A DNA stretch of 64,000 nt from Enterococcus faecium (GTDB lineage Bacteria; Bacillota; Bacilli; Lactobacillales; Enterococcaceae): contig NZ_CP118956.1 of assembly GCF_029023785.1 (NCBI RefSeq), forward strand, positions 1 to 64,000. Reading direction: 5' to 3'. Below, one piece after another: positions 37,368 to 45,548 of this stretch. A program made the position numbers and the translations under genes. Under the pieces are notes generated by a model. The model was not told the origin of the DNA. It made no database searches and worked only from the letters and a program-made list of their open reading frames with translations. Numbering within the stretch: the first letter of the stretch is position 1; the number at the start of each line of letters is the position of its first letter.

Positions 37368-37421
37368 TTGTATACGTATAAACTTATGTTATACTGTTTT
37401 TATAAGTTTATACGTATACAA
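37368..37421 (+). promoter_or_regulatory. abiE promoter inside a perfect operator palindrome
   Basis: TTGTATACGTATAAACTTA (37368-37386) and its exact reverse complement (37403-37421) form a 19-bp perfect inverted repeat around 16 bases. The promoter lies within: -35 TTGTAT at 37368, 16-bp spacer, -10 TATACT at 37390-37395. AbiEi antitoxins are known to repress their own operon cooperatively at inverted repeats, so this is the probable site. Confidence 0.85.
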
Positions 37422-37433
37422 AGGAGGGAGAAA

Positions 37434-38030
37434 ATGACAAAAGCAATGGTATACAAGCTGCTAGAAGAATTTAATGGAACTTTGGCTTTGAAGGATGCCA
37501 AAAAAGCGGGCATTTCTCCTGTAACGATCAAACGTATGGTAGATCGAGGGGAGCTGGATCGAGAGTATCCAGGTTTTTTCACCTTACCTGGTCAATTTCC
37601 TGATGAATTGTTTATGGCGCAAAAAAAATATGAACGCGGCATTATTTCACATATTACCGCGTTAGATTTGTATGATTTAACAGATATGATCCCTAGACAG
37701 ATCGATCTGACTGTACCTTACGGTTATCACGTTTCTGAAAAAGGATTGAAGGAATTCGCAGTTGAGCTACACTATACAAAAGCGGAATGGTATGAATTAG
37801 GTAAGATTGAAATAAAAAGTCGCTATGGGAATCCTATTATAGCTTATGATCCAGAAAGAACTTTATGTGACATTTGGAATCCCTGGTATACCGTTGAGGA
37901 TGAAATCAAAGTAAAAGCAATCAAAAACTATATGGAGTCGGACAGAAAAAATCTTAGAAAATTGAATGAGTATCGACGAATTTTACCAACAGACAAAACG
38001 ATGCGTTCTTATATTATGGCTTTAAATTAA
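37434..38030 (+). CDS. abiEi: AbiEi-family antitoxin
   Basis: ATG 37434 follows AAGGAGGGAG. The 198-aa antitoxin has an N-terminal winged helix (~1-60, ..GISPVTIKRMVDRGELDREYPGFFTL) that binds the operator and an AbiEi C-terminal domain (~75-198, ..FAVELHYTKAEWYELG..). AbiE systems give phage resistance and plasmid stability. The partner toxin gene follows after 12 bp. Family assignment from the winged helix, the TLPGQFPDELFMAQKKY region and the neighbour is firm. Confidence 0.9.
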   Translation: MTKAMVYKLLEEFNGTLALKDAKKAGISPVTIKRMVDRGELDREYPGFFTLPGQFPDELFMAQKKYERGIISHITALDLYDLTDMIPRQIDLTVPYGYHVSEKGLKEFAVELHYTKAEWYELGKIEIKSRYGNPIIAYDPERTLCDIWNPWYTVEDEIKVKAIKNYMESDRKNLRKLNEYRRILPTDKTMRSYIMALN

Positions 38031-38042
38031 AGGAGAAGATAC

Positions 38043-38930
38043 ATGACACCTACGCAGTTAAAAGCAAAAGTGAAGAATATTTCTAGAGAAAAAGAAGTTG
38101 ATCCGCAGCTTGTTTTAAGACATTTTATGATGGAAAAATTCTTGGAAAAAATCTCAGAGTCTCCTTATCGTGAAAATTTTGTGTTAAAAGGCGGCTTCTT
38201 GATTGGCTCAAAGTATGGCATTGAAAATCGCACAACCAAAGATATTGATACGACTTTACGGGAAATGAAAGTAACCAAAGAAACATTAGCAACGGTTCTA
38301 AACGAAATTTTTTCAACGCCGACGAAAGAAGGCATTCAATTTGAGATTCAAGGAATGAAAGAAACGAGAGAAGCCGATTACTATCCAGGATTTAGCTTAC
38401 GTGTGCTGGCACATTTGGAAAACATGCGGCCAGATTTGACTACAGGTGACTCGATCTATCCTGCAACGATCACTCACAGTCATAAATTGATGTTTGAGGA
38501 TCGAACGATTCCTTTGGAATCCTATCCTACAGAACAAATTATTGCTGAAAAATTAAGTGCAACCTTTGATTTTTTAACAGATAATTCGAGAGGAAAAGAT
38601 TTTTATGATCTCTATACTATTCCTAAAATGGAGAAGATCGATGAGAAGACCTTGAAAGATAGTGTGAGAAATACATTTACACGTCGAGGAAAAACTGATC
38701 CGTTAAAGATATACTATGAAAAGGATATGGATGTACTGAAAAATAGTCACGAGCTAAAAGATACATGGAAGAAATATCAAAAAAGCAATCCTTATGCTGC
38801 ATCGATCACGTACGATGAGACAATGGATTCGATTAGTAATTTGATGGAAAAAGTGATTCACGTCGAAGAAAAAGAGCGAAAACTAGCTTATCAAAGACAC
38901 CAACAGATGAATAGAGAAATGGAGAGATAA
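38043..38930 (+). CDS. abiEii: AbiEii-family nucleotidyltransferase toxin
   Basis: The 295-aa toxin belongs to the AbiEii/AbiGii nucleotidyltransferases. The signature is [22 protein letters not shown] (residues ~48-68), with the GG and DxD-type acidic residues for metal and nucleotide. A second conserved motif [14 protein letters not shown] (~162) and [10 protein letters not shown] (~182) match the family. Characterised members modify tRNA ends. It is downstream of the antitoxin in one operon and ends 2 bp before ssb. Confidence 0.92.
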   Translation: MTPTQLKAKVKNISREKEVDPQLVLRHFMMEKFLEKISESPYRENFVLKGGFLIGSKYGIENRTTKDIDTTLREMKVTKETLATVLNEIFSTPTKEGIQFEIQGMKETREADYYPGFSLRVLAHLENMRPDLTTGDSIYPATITHSHKLMFEDRTIPLESYPTEQIIAEKLSATFDFLTDNSRGKDFYDLYTIPKMEKIDEKTLKDSVRNTFTRRGKTDPLKIYYEKDMDVLKNSHELKDTWKKYQKSNPYAASITYDETMDSISNLMEKVIHVEEKERKLAYQRHQQMNREMER

Positions 38931-38932
38931 AG

Positions 38933-39418
38933 ATGATTAATAATGTGACATTAGTAGGACGCTTAACCAAAGATCCTGATTTACGTTATACCGCAAGTGG
39001 TACTGCAGTAGCGACTTTTACCCTAGCCGTCAACCGAAATTTCACGAATCAAAACGGCAATCGAGAAGCCGATTTTATTAACTGCGTGATTTGGCGCAAA
39101 CCAGCAGAAACAATGGCGACATTAGCTAAAAAAGGTAGCTTGATTGGTGTAGTTGGGCGGATTCAAACGCGGACTTACGACAACCAGCAAGGACAACGTG
39201 TATATGTGACTGAAGTTGTAGCAGATAACTTTCAACTATTAGAAAGTAAAGCAGCGACAGAGAGCCGTGCGCACGCTGATCAATCGTCCACCAGTCCAAG
39301 CACCGCCACCTTTGAACAACGGGATACAGCGACGCCTAACAACAATGGATTGAACGCTTCACAGAATCCATTTGGTGGACAATCAATCGATATTAGCGAT
39401 GATGATCTACCGTTTTAG
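38933..39418 (+). CDS. ssb: single-stranded DNA-binding protein
   Basis: The 161-aa SSB has an OB fold (~1-108: [20 protein letters not shown]..), a Gln/Ser/Thr-rich linker and the acidic tip DISDDDLPF that recruits replication proteins. Plasmid SSBs protect the entering single strand and dampen SOS induction in recipients. It lies 2 bp after abiEii, so it is probably under the same promoter. Confidence 0.96.
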   Translation: MINNVTLVGRLTKDPDLRYTASGTAVATFTLAVNRNFTNQNGNREADFINCVIWRKPAETMATLAKKGSLIGVVGRIQTRTYDNQQGQRVYVTEVVADNFQLLESKAATESRAHADQSSTSPSTATFEQRDTATPNNNGLNASQNPFGGQSIDISDDDLPF

Positions 39419-39439
39419 TTTGAGAAAGAAGGAGTAAGC

Positions 39440-39696
39440 ATGGCAAAAAAATTAGTCTGACGATGGATCTATTGATACCCGTAATTGCATTTATAGACGG
39501 GATTTCTTTGGGCGTCACTGAAAATCCTTTGGTAAATAGAATTGCGAAAGGATCACTATTTCTTGTATTCGTGTATCTTGTCTGTTCTTATCTTTTAAAA
39601 AGAGCAGGAAAGGATAATTCCTTTTGGCGATTGACTAAAGTCACAGTAGCAGCGACAGCTGTTATACTTACGGCTATTCTACCGCTTTATATGTAG
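39440..39696 (+). CDS. small two-TM membrane protein, probable A-run frameshift
   Basis: GGAGTAAGC and ATG 39440 open a frame that reads MAKKLV and stops. An A7 run lies at 39445-39451; one more A would give MAKKISLTMDLLIPVIAF.. and continue to 39696. The only direct start for the long frame is ATG 39463, which lacks a ribosome site. The zero frame A_AAA_AAA is also a fit for -1 slippage. The product (77-84 aa) has two or three TM segments (~4-20, ~28-45, ~60-77). The family is unknown. Confidence 0.55.
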
Positions 39697-39712
39697 AGTT
39701 AACGGGAAATCG

Positions 39713-39741
39713 TTGAACTTCTTGCGAAATATTGCTATAAT
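39713..39741 (+). promoter_or_regulatory. strong promoter for antitoxin RNA
   Basis: TTGAAC (39713-39718), a 17-bp spacer and TATAAT (39736-39741) form a near-consensus sigma-A promoter reading rightward into the antisense RNA region. No protein-coding frame follows it. Confidence 0.8.
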
Positions 39742-39747
39742 GAACAT

Positions 39748-39866
39748 GAAAAAGAGGAGTTGCGCTAACAACCCCTCATTAACAGCACCGATTAAAGAAC
39801 GGTGGCAGAATATTAGTTATTTGGAAATAACCGCTGACCTGCTAAAGTAGACGGTTATTTCTTTTT
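39748..39866 (+). ncRNA. antisense antitoxin RNA (par RNAII-like)
   Basis: The transcript would run from about 39748 to the hairpin AAATAACCG/CGGTTATTT (39825-39833 with 39852-39860) and the T-run after it, and would converge on the toxin gene. It contains hairpins GGAGTTG..CAAC and GCACCG..CGGTGGC; the ACGGTGGC sequence also appears in the toxin mRNA leader. This matches the layout of the pAD1 par locus. The end points are inferred. Confidence 0.65.
39825..39866. terminator. bidirectional terminator shared by toxin and antitoxin
   Basis: AAATAACCG pairs with CGGTTATTT; on the plus strand TTTCTTTTT follows. The toxin stop codon lies in the right arm, so both convergent transcripts end here. 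Confidence 0.75.
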
Positions 39867-39959
39867 GTCATTTTTAAGCATATTTACAATCAAACTAATC
39901 AAAGCAATGGTAAACATACCAAAACCAAGAATGGTTTGAATTGTCTCATATGCGGACAA
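39855..39959 (-). CDS. Fst/holin-like type I toxin, 34 aa
   Basis: The minus strand encodes MSAYETIQTILGFGMFTIAL followed by ISLIVNMLKNDKKK, a single TM helix with a basic tail as in Fst and Hol_Tox toxins. The start is TTG at 39959, with AAAGGAG 8 bases upstream; an in-frame ATG lies six codons earlier. The toxin would damage the membrane unless its mRNA is blocked by the antisense RNA. A TATAAT box for its mRNA lies at 40056-40061 on the minus strand, which leaves a leader of about 90 nt. The gene is too short for most gene finders. Confidence 0.85.
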   Translation of the reverse strand: MSAYETIQTILGFGMFTIALISLIVNMLKNDKKK

Positions 39960-40131
39960 AAGGCTTACTCCTTTCATAGATTTTAGCACTTACATTCATA
40001 AGCACCACCACCTTTCCAGAAGTCGCCACCGTCTTCAAACTTTACTGTCTTGACTATTATAGCATATCTAAAATCGAATAAAAATTCTCAATTTTAACTG
40101 TTTTTGCTATAATTTTAGCGAGGTGATCGTG

Positions 40132-40392
40132 ATGAACAAATATGTTGGTTTGCTTGATAAAATCCGAGTAATAAAAACACAACCATTATTGGTTCGCTTT
40201 ACTTTACAAACAATTCATGAATCGATTAATTGTGTAGTTGCAGATATTGAAATTATCGATAAATTGTTAATTATGGATGATGGAAAATACAATATTGCCG
40301 TCACAGGTCATTTCAATAAACGGAATCAATTAGTCATTGAATCGATGCAAATTAGAAACCCTGATCATTTTACGCGAGCAATGGGCATATAA
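40132..40392 (+). CDS. hypothetical protein, 86 aa
   Basis: ATG 40132 follows GAGGTG by 6 bases, and a TATAAT box lies at 40108-40113. The product is soluble and beta-rich (..INCVVADIEIIDKLLIMDDGKYNIAVTGHFNKRNQLVIESMQI..). It has a faint likeness to YolD-type proteins, which is not enough to assign. It is transcribed alone and ends in a strong terminator. Confidence 0.65.
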   Translation: MNKYVGLLDKIRVIKTQPLLVRFTLQTIHESINCVVADIEIIDKLLIMDDGKYNIAVTGHFNKRNQLVIESMQIRNPDHFTRAMGI

Positions 40393-40397
40393 ATAAA

Positions 40398-40439
40398 AGA
40401 AGAGCTGCAATCCTAATGTAGGACTGCAGCTCTTTTTGT
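40398..40439 (+). terminator. rho-independent terminator
   Basis: AGAGCTGCAATCCTA (40401-40415) pairs with TAGGACTGCAGCTCT (40419-40433) with one mismatch, followed by TTTTTG. Confidence 0.9.
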
Positions 40440-40508
40440 TTTACATAGAAACAGGAAGAAAGGGAAAGGCCTGTTTAGGAAGGCACAAGCGCCTTCTCAA
40501 TTGAAAAA

Positions 40509-40572
40509 CCTTTCTCTCACTCCAACCGCCACCGCCGTTCGAGAAGAAAGGAAGTGAACGTTGCACGTTCAC
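40509..40572 (+). repeat. stem-loop with C-rich loop CCAACCGCCACCGCCG
   Basis: CCTTTCTCTC (40509-40518) pairs with GAGAAGAAAGG (40541-40551) and presents CCAACCGCCACCGCCG (40522-40537) in the loop. A second hairpin GTGAACG/CGTTCAC (40554-40572) follows. A near-identical loop motif occurs at 41893-41908 on another stem. No gene is seen between 40440 and 40840. Confidence 0.6.
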
Positions 40573-40650
40573 TAAGATAAGGGGCCTTGCTTTGTAAGAC
40601 AAAATAGGAAAAGCTTCCTCTCACCAAAAGGTTCGTTCCTGTTCGCTATC

Positions 40651-40787
40651 TCTTTATTGATTTGCCAGACCGGCAACAAGTTGCCTTTTATCACCAAAAA
40701 GCGACAAGGACAAGGGTAAATGGCACGCTGCGCGCCCTTGTCCTTGTCGCTTTTCGTTGATTCATTCTGGCCAACAAATCAATAAAG
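40651..40787 (+). repeat. large nested cruciform
   Basis: The outer arms TCTTTATTGATTTG (40651-40664) and CAAATCAATAAAGA (40774-40787) are perfect, extended by CCAGA/TCTGG. Inside is a 20-bp perfect inverted repeat, AAAAGCGACAAGGACAAGGG (40697-40716) with its complement at 40735-40754, around an 18-base loop. A smaller GGCAA/TTGCC hairpin sits at 40672-40686. It could be an origin, a recombination or recruitment site, or a structured RNA; nothing in the sequence decides. Confidence 0.75.
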
Positions 40788-40840
40788 AAAGAACTAACGA
40801 AAGGAAGTAAAACCTTTCCTAAGAGGAGGCAGAATCAATC

Positions 40841-41047
40841 ATGCGAAAGAAATTTGATTATTGGGGTGTTCCCTTCAGCGAATTATTCCCAAACTATCAT
40901 GCACCACATACTGTCGAATGCGATTGTGGAGAAAGAGCGAAATGTATCAAAAGCTATTGTTTGTATCAATGTCCAACATGCGGGAAAAAATATACCTTGT
41001 CTTATGGCGATTATATTTTGATTGAGGAGAAAGGAAAGAAACGCTGA
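40841..41047 (+). CDS. small zinc-ribbon protein, 68 aa
   Basis: GAGGAGGCAG lies upstream of the ATG. The product carries CDCGERAKC..LYQCPTCGKKYTL, a four-cysteine zinc ribbon (~26-50). The last base overlaps the start of the next gene (TGATG-type junction). It may bind nucleic acid; the role is unknown. Confidence 0.65.
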   Translation: MRKKFDYWGVPFSELFPNYHAPHTVECDCGERAKCIKSYCLYQCPTCGKKYTLSYGDYILIEEKGKKR

Positions 41048-41298
41048 TGAAAACACAACACAAATTATTGACTGTAAAAGAAGTCGTTCAAATTTTGGTG
41101 GACAAAGAAGTCATTTCTGAAAAAGTAGCAGAAGCTTTACTTATTCCGCGGTACTGGACGATAGAAACCCCTTTAGTAGAGGATGCACCGACTATGCTAT
41201 TTGAAGACCTAGTGAAGATTGCAGGATGTGAACTGCATTATCAAGAAAACTTGGAAACTTATGAAAACGAATATTGGTTAACCAAATTAGAGAACTAA
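41047..41298 (+). CDS. hypothetical protein, 83 aa
   Basis: The ATG overlaps the preceding stop by one base. The acidic product (..LLTVKEVVQILVDKEVISEKVAEALLIP..) may have a small helical domain. It forms a three-gene set with its neighbours. No family is recognised. Confidence 0.6.
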   Translation: MKTQHKLLTVKEVVQILVDKEVISEKVAEALLIPRYWTIETPLVEDAPTMLFEDLVKIAGCELHYQENLETYENEYWLTKLEN

Positions 41299-41312
41299 AA
41301 AGGAGAAAAAAT

Positions 41313-41750
41313 ATGGCTCAAAATTACTATGACGAATTTGTCAAATTACCTTTGGATAAAATGGCACAAAAAATGGAGGATATGACGTTCCTAGACAACG
41401 AAACACGTGTTCCAAAAAAACATTATAAAGAAAAATTGTCGGTAGCTGTGGAAGAAATGATTGAATTAGGTGTCGAAATGAATCTTATTGCGACGTACTA
41501 TCGAACACTGGAAGAACTGAAAAAGCAAAATGCAAAATGGTTTTTCCAAGCCTTACTATGCTTGGAAGTAGGTGTCAAACCAAGCACTATTAAACCTTCT
41601 GAATATCAAGCTTTAGAACTAACGTATGCGAAATTTGTCGAAACGAAAAAAGCCAAGACTGTTTCAAGTGAATGGTTAGATTATTTTGAAAATATCAATA
41701 AGTATGGCGCCTATTACACCATGAAAAAGGAGGACAACGAAAATGAATAA
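41313..41750 (+). CDS. hypothetical protein, 145 aa
   Basis: ATG 41313 follows AAAGGAGAA; the longer frame begins inside the previous gene. The product is helical and soluble (..YDEFVKLPLDKMAQKMEDMTFLD..VAVEEMIELGVEMNLIATYYR..). No family is recognised. It overlaps the tiny frame at 41743. Confidence 0.65.
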   Translation: MAQNYYDEFVKLPLDKMAQKMEDMTFLDNETRVPKKHYKEKLSVAVEEMIELGVEMNLIATYYRTLEELKKQNAKWFFQALLCLEVGVKPSTIKPSEYQALELTYAKFVETKKAKTVSSEWLDYFENINKYGAYYTMKKEDNENE

Positions 41751-41793
41751 GGTGATTTATCAACTAACAACGGATTCCATATCAACGATTTGA
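41743..41793 (+). CDS. short ORF, possibly frameshifted gene start
   Basis: AAGGAGGACAACGAAA precedes an ATG opening MNKVIYQLTTDSISTI then TGA. Another frame continues from this region to 41864 (..NGFHINDLKEKKVNNHLYRK..), so the gene may be broken by a small indel. Support is weak. Confidence 0.3.
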   Translation: MNKVIYQLTTDSISTI

Positions 41794-41882
41794 AAGAAAA
41801 AAAGGTCAATAATCATTTATACCGAAAAGTGAGAATGTGTGAAATAAGGACAAAAAAAGCCTAGTAACTAAGGGAATGGTTC

Positions 41883-41941
41883 TTATTTCGCACCAACCGC
41901 CCCCGCCGCTTAGGTGGTGCGAAATAAACGGGCAAAGCCCG
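41883..41941 (+). repeat. stem-loop with C-rich loop and second hairpin
   Basis: TTATTTCGCACC (41883-41894) and GGTGCGAAATAA (41916-41927) are a perfect 12-bp stem presenting CCAACCGCCCCCGCCG, nearly the same loop as at 40522. CGGGC/GCCCG (41929-41941) forms a second hairpin directly after it. The stems differ in sequence while the loops are conserved. Confidence 0.7.
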
Positions 41942-41969
41942 ATAACTTAAGAGAAAGAAGGTGATCCAT

Positions 41970-42070
41970 TTGAACAAGATTATTCCCTTATTGTTAGTAC
42001 TGTTTGTTGGTTTTAAGCCATTGTTCCACTTCTCTTGCTGTGTATTGGCTGCCCAAGTCAGTGTGTAGAA
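41970..42070 (+). pseudogene. 5' fragment of a gene cut by an IS3 deletion joint
   Basis: GAAGGTGAT precedes a TTG that opens MNKIIPLLLVL, which looks like the start of a membrane or secreted protein. At 42003 it runs into the internal end of a truncated IS3 copy and continues in foreign sequence to a stop at 42070. Only about 11 native codons remain. Confidence 0.4.
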
Positions 42071-42587
42071 TCATTCCTTCTGGAATGTGATAATGTATTT
42101 TTGCTTTATTCAATGTTTGGATGACACAATCCACAGTCATTCGTTTTGAAAATGTATAACTAATAATTTTTTTCGTGTGTAAATCCATGATTGAAGATAA
42201 GTAACACCAACCATTTTTCTTAGTAGGAATGTACGTAATGTCAGCTGCCCATTTCTCACAGATCGTTTCAGTAGAAAAGTCCTGATTTAAGAGATTCTCT
42301 TTTGAAATGATCGGTTTATTAGACCTTTGAGGTCTATATTTTTTAACTACAATCGACCTTAAATTTAATTGTTTCATTAGCTTTTGGACATGTTTAAGAG
42401 ATACTGAAATCCCTTCTTTTAATAAAACTTGATGGATCTTTGTGGCACCATAGCGTTGTTTATTCGTAAAAAAAATTGTTGAAATCTTCTTTTTCAACTT
42501 ATTATTTCTGATTTCTGTAGCTGTCAACGGTTTATTCTTATAAAAATAATAGACACTTCTAGGGATTTCTAATAACCGACACAACAA
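41994..42587 (-). pseudogene. IS3-family OrfB, 3'-truncated
   Basis: The frame encodes OrfB up to ..AREVEQWLKTNK and then ends in flanking sequence. The last catalytic Glu region, present in the 58.8-kb copy, is missing, so this copy cannot be active alone. Confidence 0.85.
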
Positions 42588-42971
42588 AGAAACAGTGTAA
42601 TCCTTACACCATTTTTCAATAAATTGAACAAGCGAATTTAGGTTTTCCGAGAGAATATGGCTGCGGCTTTTTTTAAGATTTCAAGTTCCTCATTTAAACG
42701 AGCATTTTCTTTTCTCAGTTCAGCTACTTCTTTTCCAGTCAGTCCTGTGGACTGATCAGGTAAATATAAATTCTTCCATTTGTAAATCGTTGCTTCAGAT
42801 AAGCCATATTCTTTCGCTAACCCTTGAACAGAACGTCCAGTTTGATTCAGTTCAACAATCATTTGTTTAAAATTTTCTTCATATCGGGTCATAAAAATTC
42901 ATCCTCTCGTAGATAAGTTTAATTTATTCTTGTCTCTACGAAAAGCTGTCTAAGATTTGATACTAACACCA
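42003..42971 (-). mobile_element. truncated IS3-family element (left part)
   Basis: The sequence matches, on the opposite strand, the left 970 bases of the complete copy at 58800-60047. The left terminal repeat is intact (TGGTGTTAG reading from 42971). The right part is lost at 42003, inside orfB, so it was probably removed by a deletion. Confidence 0.85.
42638..42892 (-). CDS. IS3-family OrfA, 84 aa
   Basis: The protein is identical to the OrfA of the 58.8-kb copy except for one residue (SVQGL here, SVRGL there). It has an HTH (..SVQGLAKEYGLSEATIYKWK..) and a short leucine zipper. An A7 run near its end is the likely frameshift site into OrfB. Confidence 0.85.
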   Translation of the reverse strand: MTRYEENFKQMIVELNQTGRSVQGLAKEYGLSEATIYKWKNLYLPDQSTGLTGKEVAELRKENARLNEELEILKKAAAIFSRKT

Positions 42972-43402
42972 GGTTCCATGGAAGTTCGAATACCCAACAA
43001 TTTAGTTTTTGCGCTACCACTATAAAGTAAATCAATAACAGTAATTGCCAAAGAATTAAAAAAACCCACTCCTACACCAAAGACAATCCTAGAAATTAAT
43101 ATTACATAGTAATTATCAATAAAGAAAGGTACCACACCTGCAAAACCGGCCAATAAAAGCCCTAATATTACAGTTTTTTTGATACCTATTTTTTTAGAAA
43201 TAAAATTTGCAATTATTAAGGAAATGACAACTGAAAATTGTTGTACAGTACTTAAACTTTCAATAGCAGCCTCTGAAATATTATTATAATGGTTACTAAT
43301 ATCTGGCAACAGCGGAGAAATTGCCGGTCCTGTTGTGATAATAAGGGAAACGCTTAAAACCGATATTTTTGTTAATAAGTTTAATTTATTTTGTTTATTC
43401 AT
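42972..43402 (-). pseudogene. MFS transporter, N-terminal fragment
   Basis: The 5' portion of a major facilitator gene (about 143 codons) encodes four to five TM helices with the MFS loop motif region ..FISKKIGIKKTVILGLLLAG... It is cut at 42971 by the left end of the IS3 copy, which supplies the stop. The usual length is near 390 aa, so over half is gone. It may originally have been a multidrug-type exporter. Confidence 0.75.
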
Positions 43403-43461
43403 TCATATCAACCTTTCATTTACAAGAATAAAAGTAACGTTTAATATTTTTTAATTTTATG

Positions 43462-43989
43462 ATTTGTCAAATTAAGCTAGAATAAAATGCTTCTTGTACA
43501 TAGCTCAAAAATATTTCGATTGGTGTTCTGTAATTCAATGATTTTCTTGGAATATGATTACGTTGATTGCTGACACTGGAAATAAATGTCTGATTCACTT
43601 CTCTAAAATCCATTGATTTCGGCAGTCCATTACGACGCAGAATCCCGTTAGAATTCTCGTTTAATGGGCGTTGAGAAGGTGTTCCAGGGTCCGCAAAATA
43701 TATATCAATATCATGTTGGTTACTAATGGCTTTCCAGTTAGAAAATTCTTTTCCACAGTCAAACGTAATAGATTTAAAGAAGTTTTTAGGGAAGCGAGAA
43801 AACCATTGATTAAGGGCAGTTTCAATCGGCTTATTATGTTGAAGATAATATGATTCTATCATTGTCAGTTCGTCTATGGTAAGATGTTTGTAGGTCATTT
43901 ATGGTTACACTCCTTTGTTTTCTTTCGTCGGAAATACAATTTGAGTGTACCATAAATGCCTTTTTATTTTTCTAACTTAATTTTACAAT
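43462..43989 (-). mobile_element. IS30-family deletion derivative
   Basis: Both ends are present: ATTTGTCAAATTAAGC on the left and, reversed, ATTGTAAAATTAAG on the right. About half the transposase gene is missing inside. The first ~180 bases of its left end are the same as the element entering at 63818. Confidence 0.8.
43467..43898 (-). pseudogene. IS30-family transposase with internal deletion
   Basis: The 143-aa frame joins the N-terminal 28 residues (MTYKHLTIDELTMIESYYLQHNKP) to the C-terminal catalytic part from ..LNQWFSRFPKNFFKSITFDCGKEF. Compared with the intact 319-aa protein at 49826, some 175 residues including the second HTH and the first catalytic Asp are absent. The frame is kept across the deletion. 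Confidence 0.85.
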
Positions 43990-44021
43990 TCGCGTAATTT
44001 AATGCGCTTTAAAGTAGTTTT

Positions 44022-45263
44022 TTATGATTTGCTTTTTATTAATTTGCTGGCTTTAATGAAATCACGTTGTATCCAGAATGAGATTAGCAGTGCCAATAGA
44101 TCAATCAAAATAAAGGCAGCTAATGTCAAAGTATAATTGTGGAACAGTTGATGTGTTAATGATAATAGTAATGGTCCAACAACTCCGGCAGCAGCCCATG
44201 CTGTCAGTACATATCCATGAACAGCTCCTAATTCTTTAGTACCAAAGACATCACCTAAGTAGGCTGGGATGACAGAAAAGCCTGCTCCATAACAAGACAT
44301 CAACAAGCATAATGCAATGACAAATAGGAGCGGTAATTTGAAGATGAGCATGGCTGAAAGCATTACAATATCGAGAATAAAAATGGCACTGAAAGTAGCA
44401 GGGCGCCCGATATAATCAGACAAAGTTGCCCATATCAAACGTCCAAAGCCATTGAAAAGGCCTATGATTCCAACCATAATTGCGGCTGTTTGGACAGACA
44501 TGCCGGTCATACTTTGAGCCATGGGGGATGCAGCTGAGACAAGGCCGATCCCGCATGTAATATTGATAAAGAACATTATCCAAAGAAAAGTGAAGGATTT
44601 AGTTTTGAGGGCTTGGTTAGCTGTTAGCTCCGGTCCTCGGGTTAGACGTGTTCCCTTTTTTTGAGAAATGCTATTTTCAGTAGTGCTTGATAGTGCCAGA
44701 TTTGGACGAACAATAAACTGTGCAGCGAGCAGCATAATAACAAAATAAAATGTTCCTAAGAGATAGAATGTTTGTTCAAGACCAACACTAGCCATTAGCT
44801 GTTGAGCAACAGGACCAGTCAGCATTGCTGCAAAACCAAATCCCATAATAGCTAACCCCGTTGCTAAACCGCGTTTGTCTGGAAACCATTTAATAATTGT
44901 TGATACAGGGGTAACGTATCCTGCTCCCAGTCCTAAGCCGCCTATGACACCATATGAGAGATATAATAGCCAAATTGAATTTTGATGGATAGCCCAACCA
45001 GTCATAATGGTTCCAGTTCCGTAAAGAAAGCTAGCAATAGTTCCCGTTAGTCTAGGGCCTATTTTTTCAACGACTTTGCCCATAAAGGCGGCTGACATTC
45101 CCAAGAAGAAAATAGCGATACTAAATGCAAGAGCGACTGAGGATTCTGCCCAACCATTTTGTTTTGCAATTGGATTAGTAAAAACACTCCAAGCATAAAC
45201 GGAACCAATCATTAAATGAAACATGACACCTGCAAACGCAACAACATAGCGATTTGTTTTCAA
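44022..45263 (-). CDS. OFA-family MFS transporter (OxlT-like)
   Basis: The 413-aa transporter has 12 predicted TM helices and the OFA signature near the start (NRYVVAFAGVMFHLMIGSVYAWSVF). OFA members include oxalate/formate and lactate or other monocarboxylate carriers. The start is placed at TTG 45263 because GGAGG lies 8 bases before it; the upstream ATG at 45278 contains that site. The substrate is unknown. It stands alone between IS elements and has an upstream region of about 150 bases with AT-rich promoter-like sequence. Confidence 0.85.
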   Translation of the reverse strand: MKTNRYVVAFAGVMFHLMIGSVYAWSVFTNPIAKQNGWAESSVALAFSIAIFFLGMSAAFMGKVVEKIGPRLTGTIASFLYGTGTIMTGWAIHQNSIWLLYLSYGVIGGLGLGAGYVTPVSTIIKWFPDKRGLATGLAIMGFGFAAMLTGPVAQQLMASVGLEQTFYLLGTFYFVIMLLAAQFIVRPNLALSSTTENSISQKKGTRLTRGPELTANQALKTKSFTFLWIMFFINITCGIGLVSAASPMAQSMTGMSVQTAAIMVGIIGLFNGFGRLIWATLSDYIGRPATFSAIFILDIVMLSAMLIFKLPLLFVIALCLLMSCYGAGFSVIPAYLGDVFGTKELGAVHGYVLTAWAAAGVVGPLLLSLTHQLFHNYTLTLAAFILIDLLALLISFWIQRDFIKASKLIKSKS

Positions 45264-45548
45264 CAACAATTCCTCCATTTTTGATAGTATACGAACAATT
45301 TAAACGTTGTTCACAACCATTGTTGGCATATAAGAATAATATCACATTGATTATCACATTTAAACAATTAAATTTTAGTATAAGACGAATTTTAACGTTA
45401 GCTAATGAAAAGTACATTTAAGTTAGCTATAGTACTGGGAAAAAACAAATTACGGTTGCTGTTTTTGAACAAATAAAAAAGCACAGGGAACCTAAAGTGC
45501 TCCATAATTGTTAGACAAGAAATCTAACAGTTATGGAGCACTTTTTCT

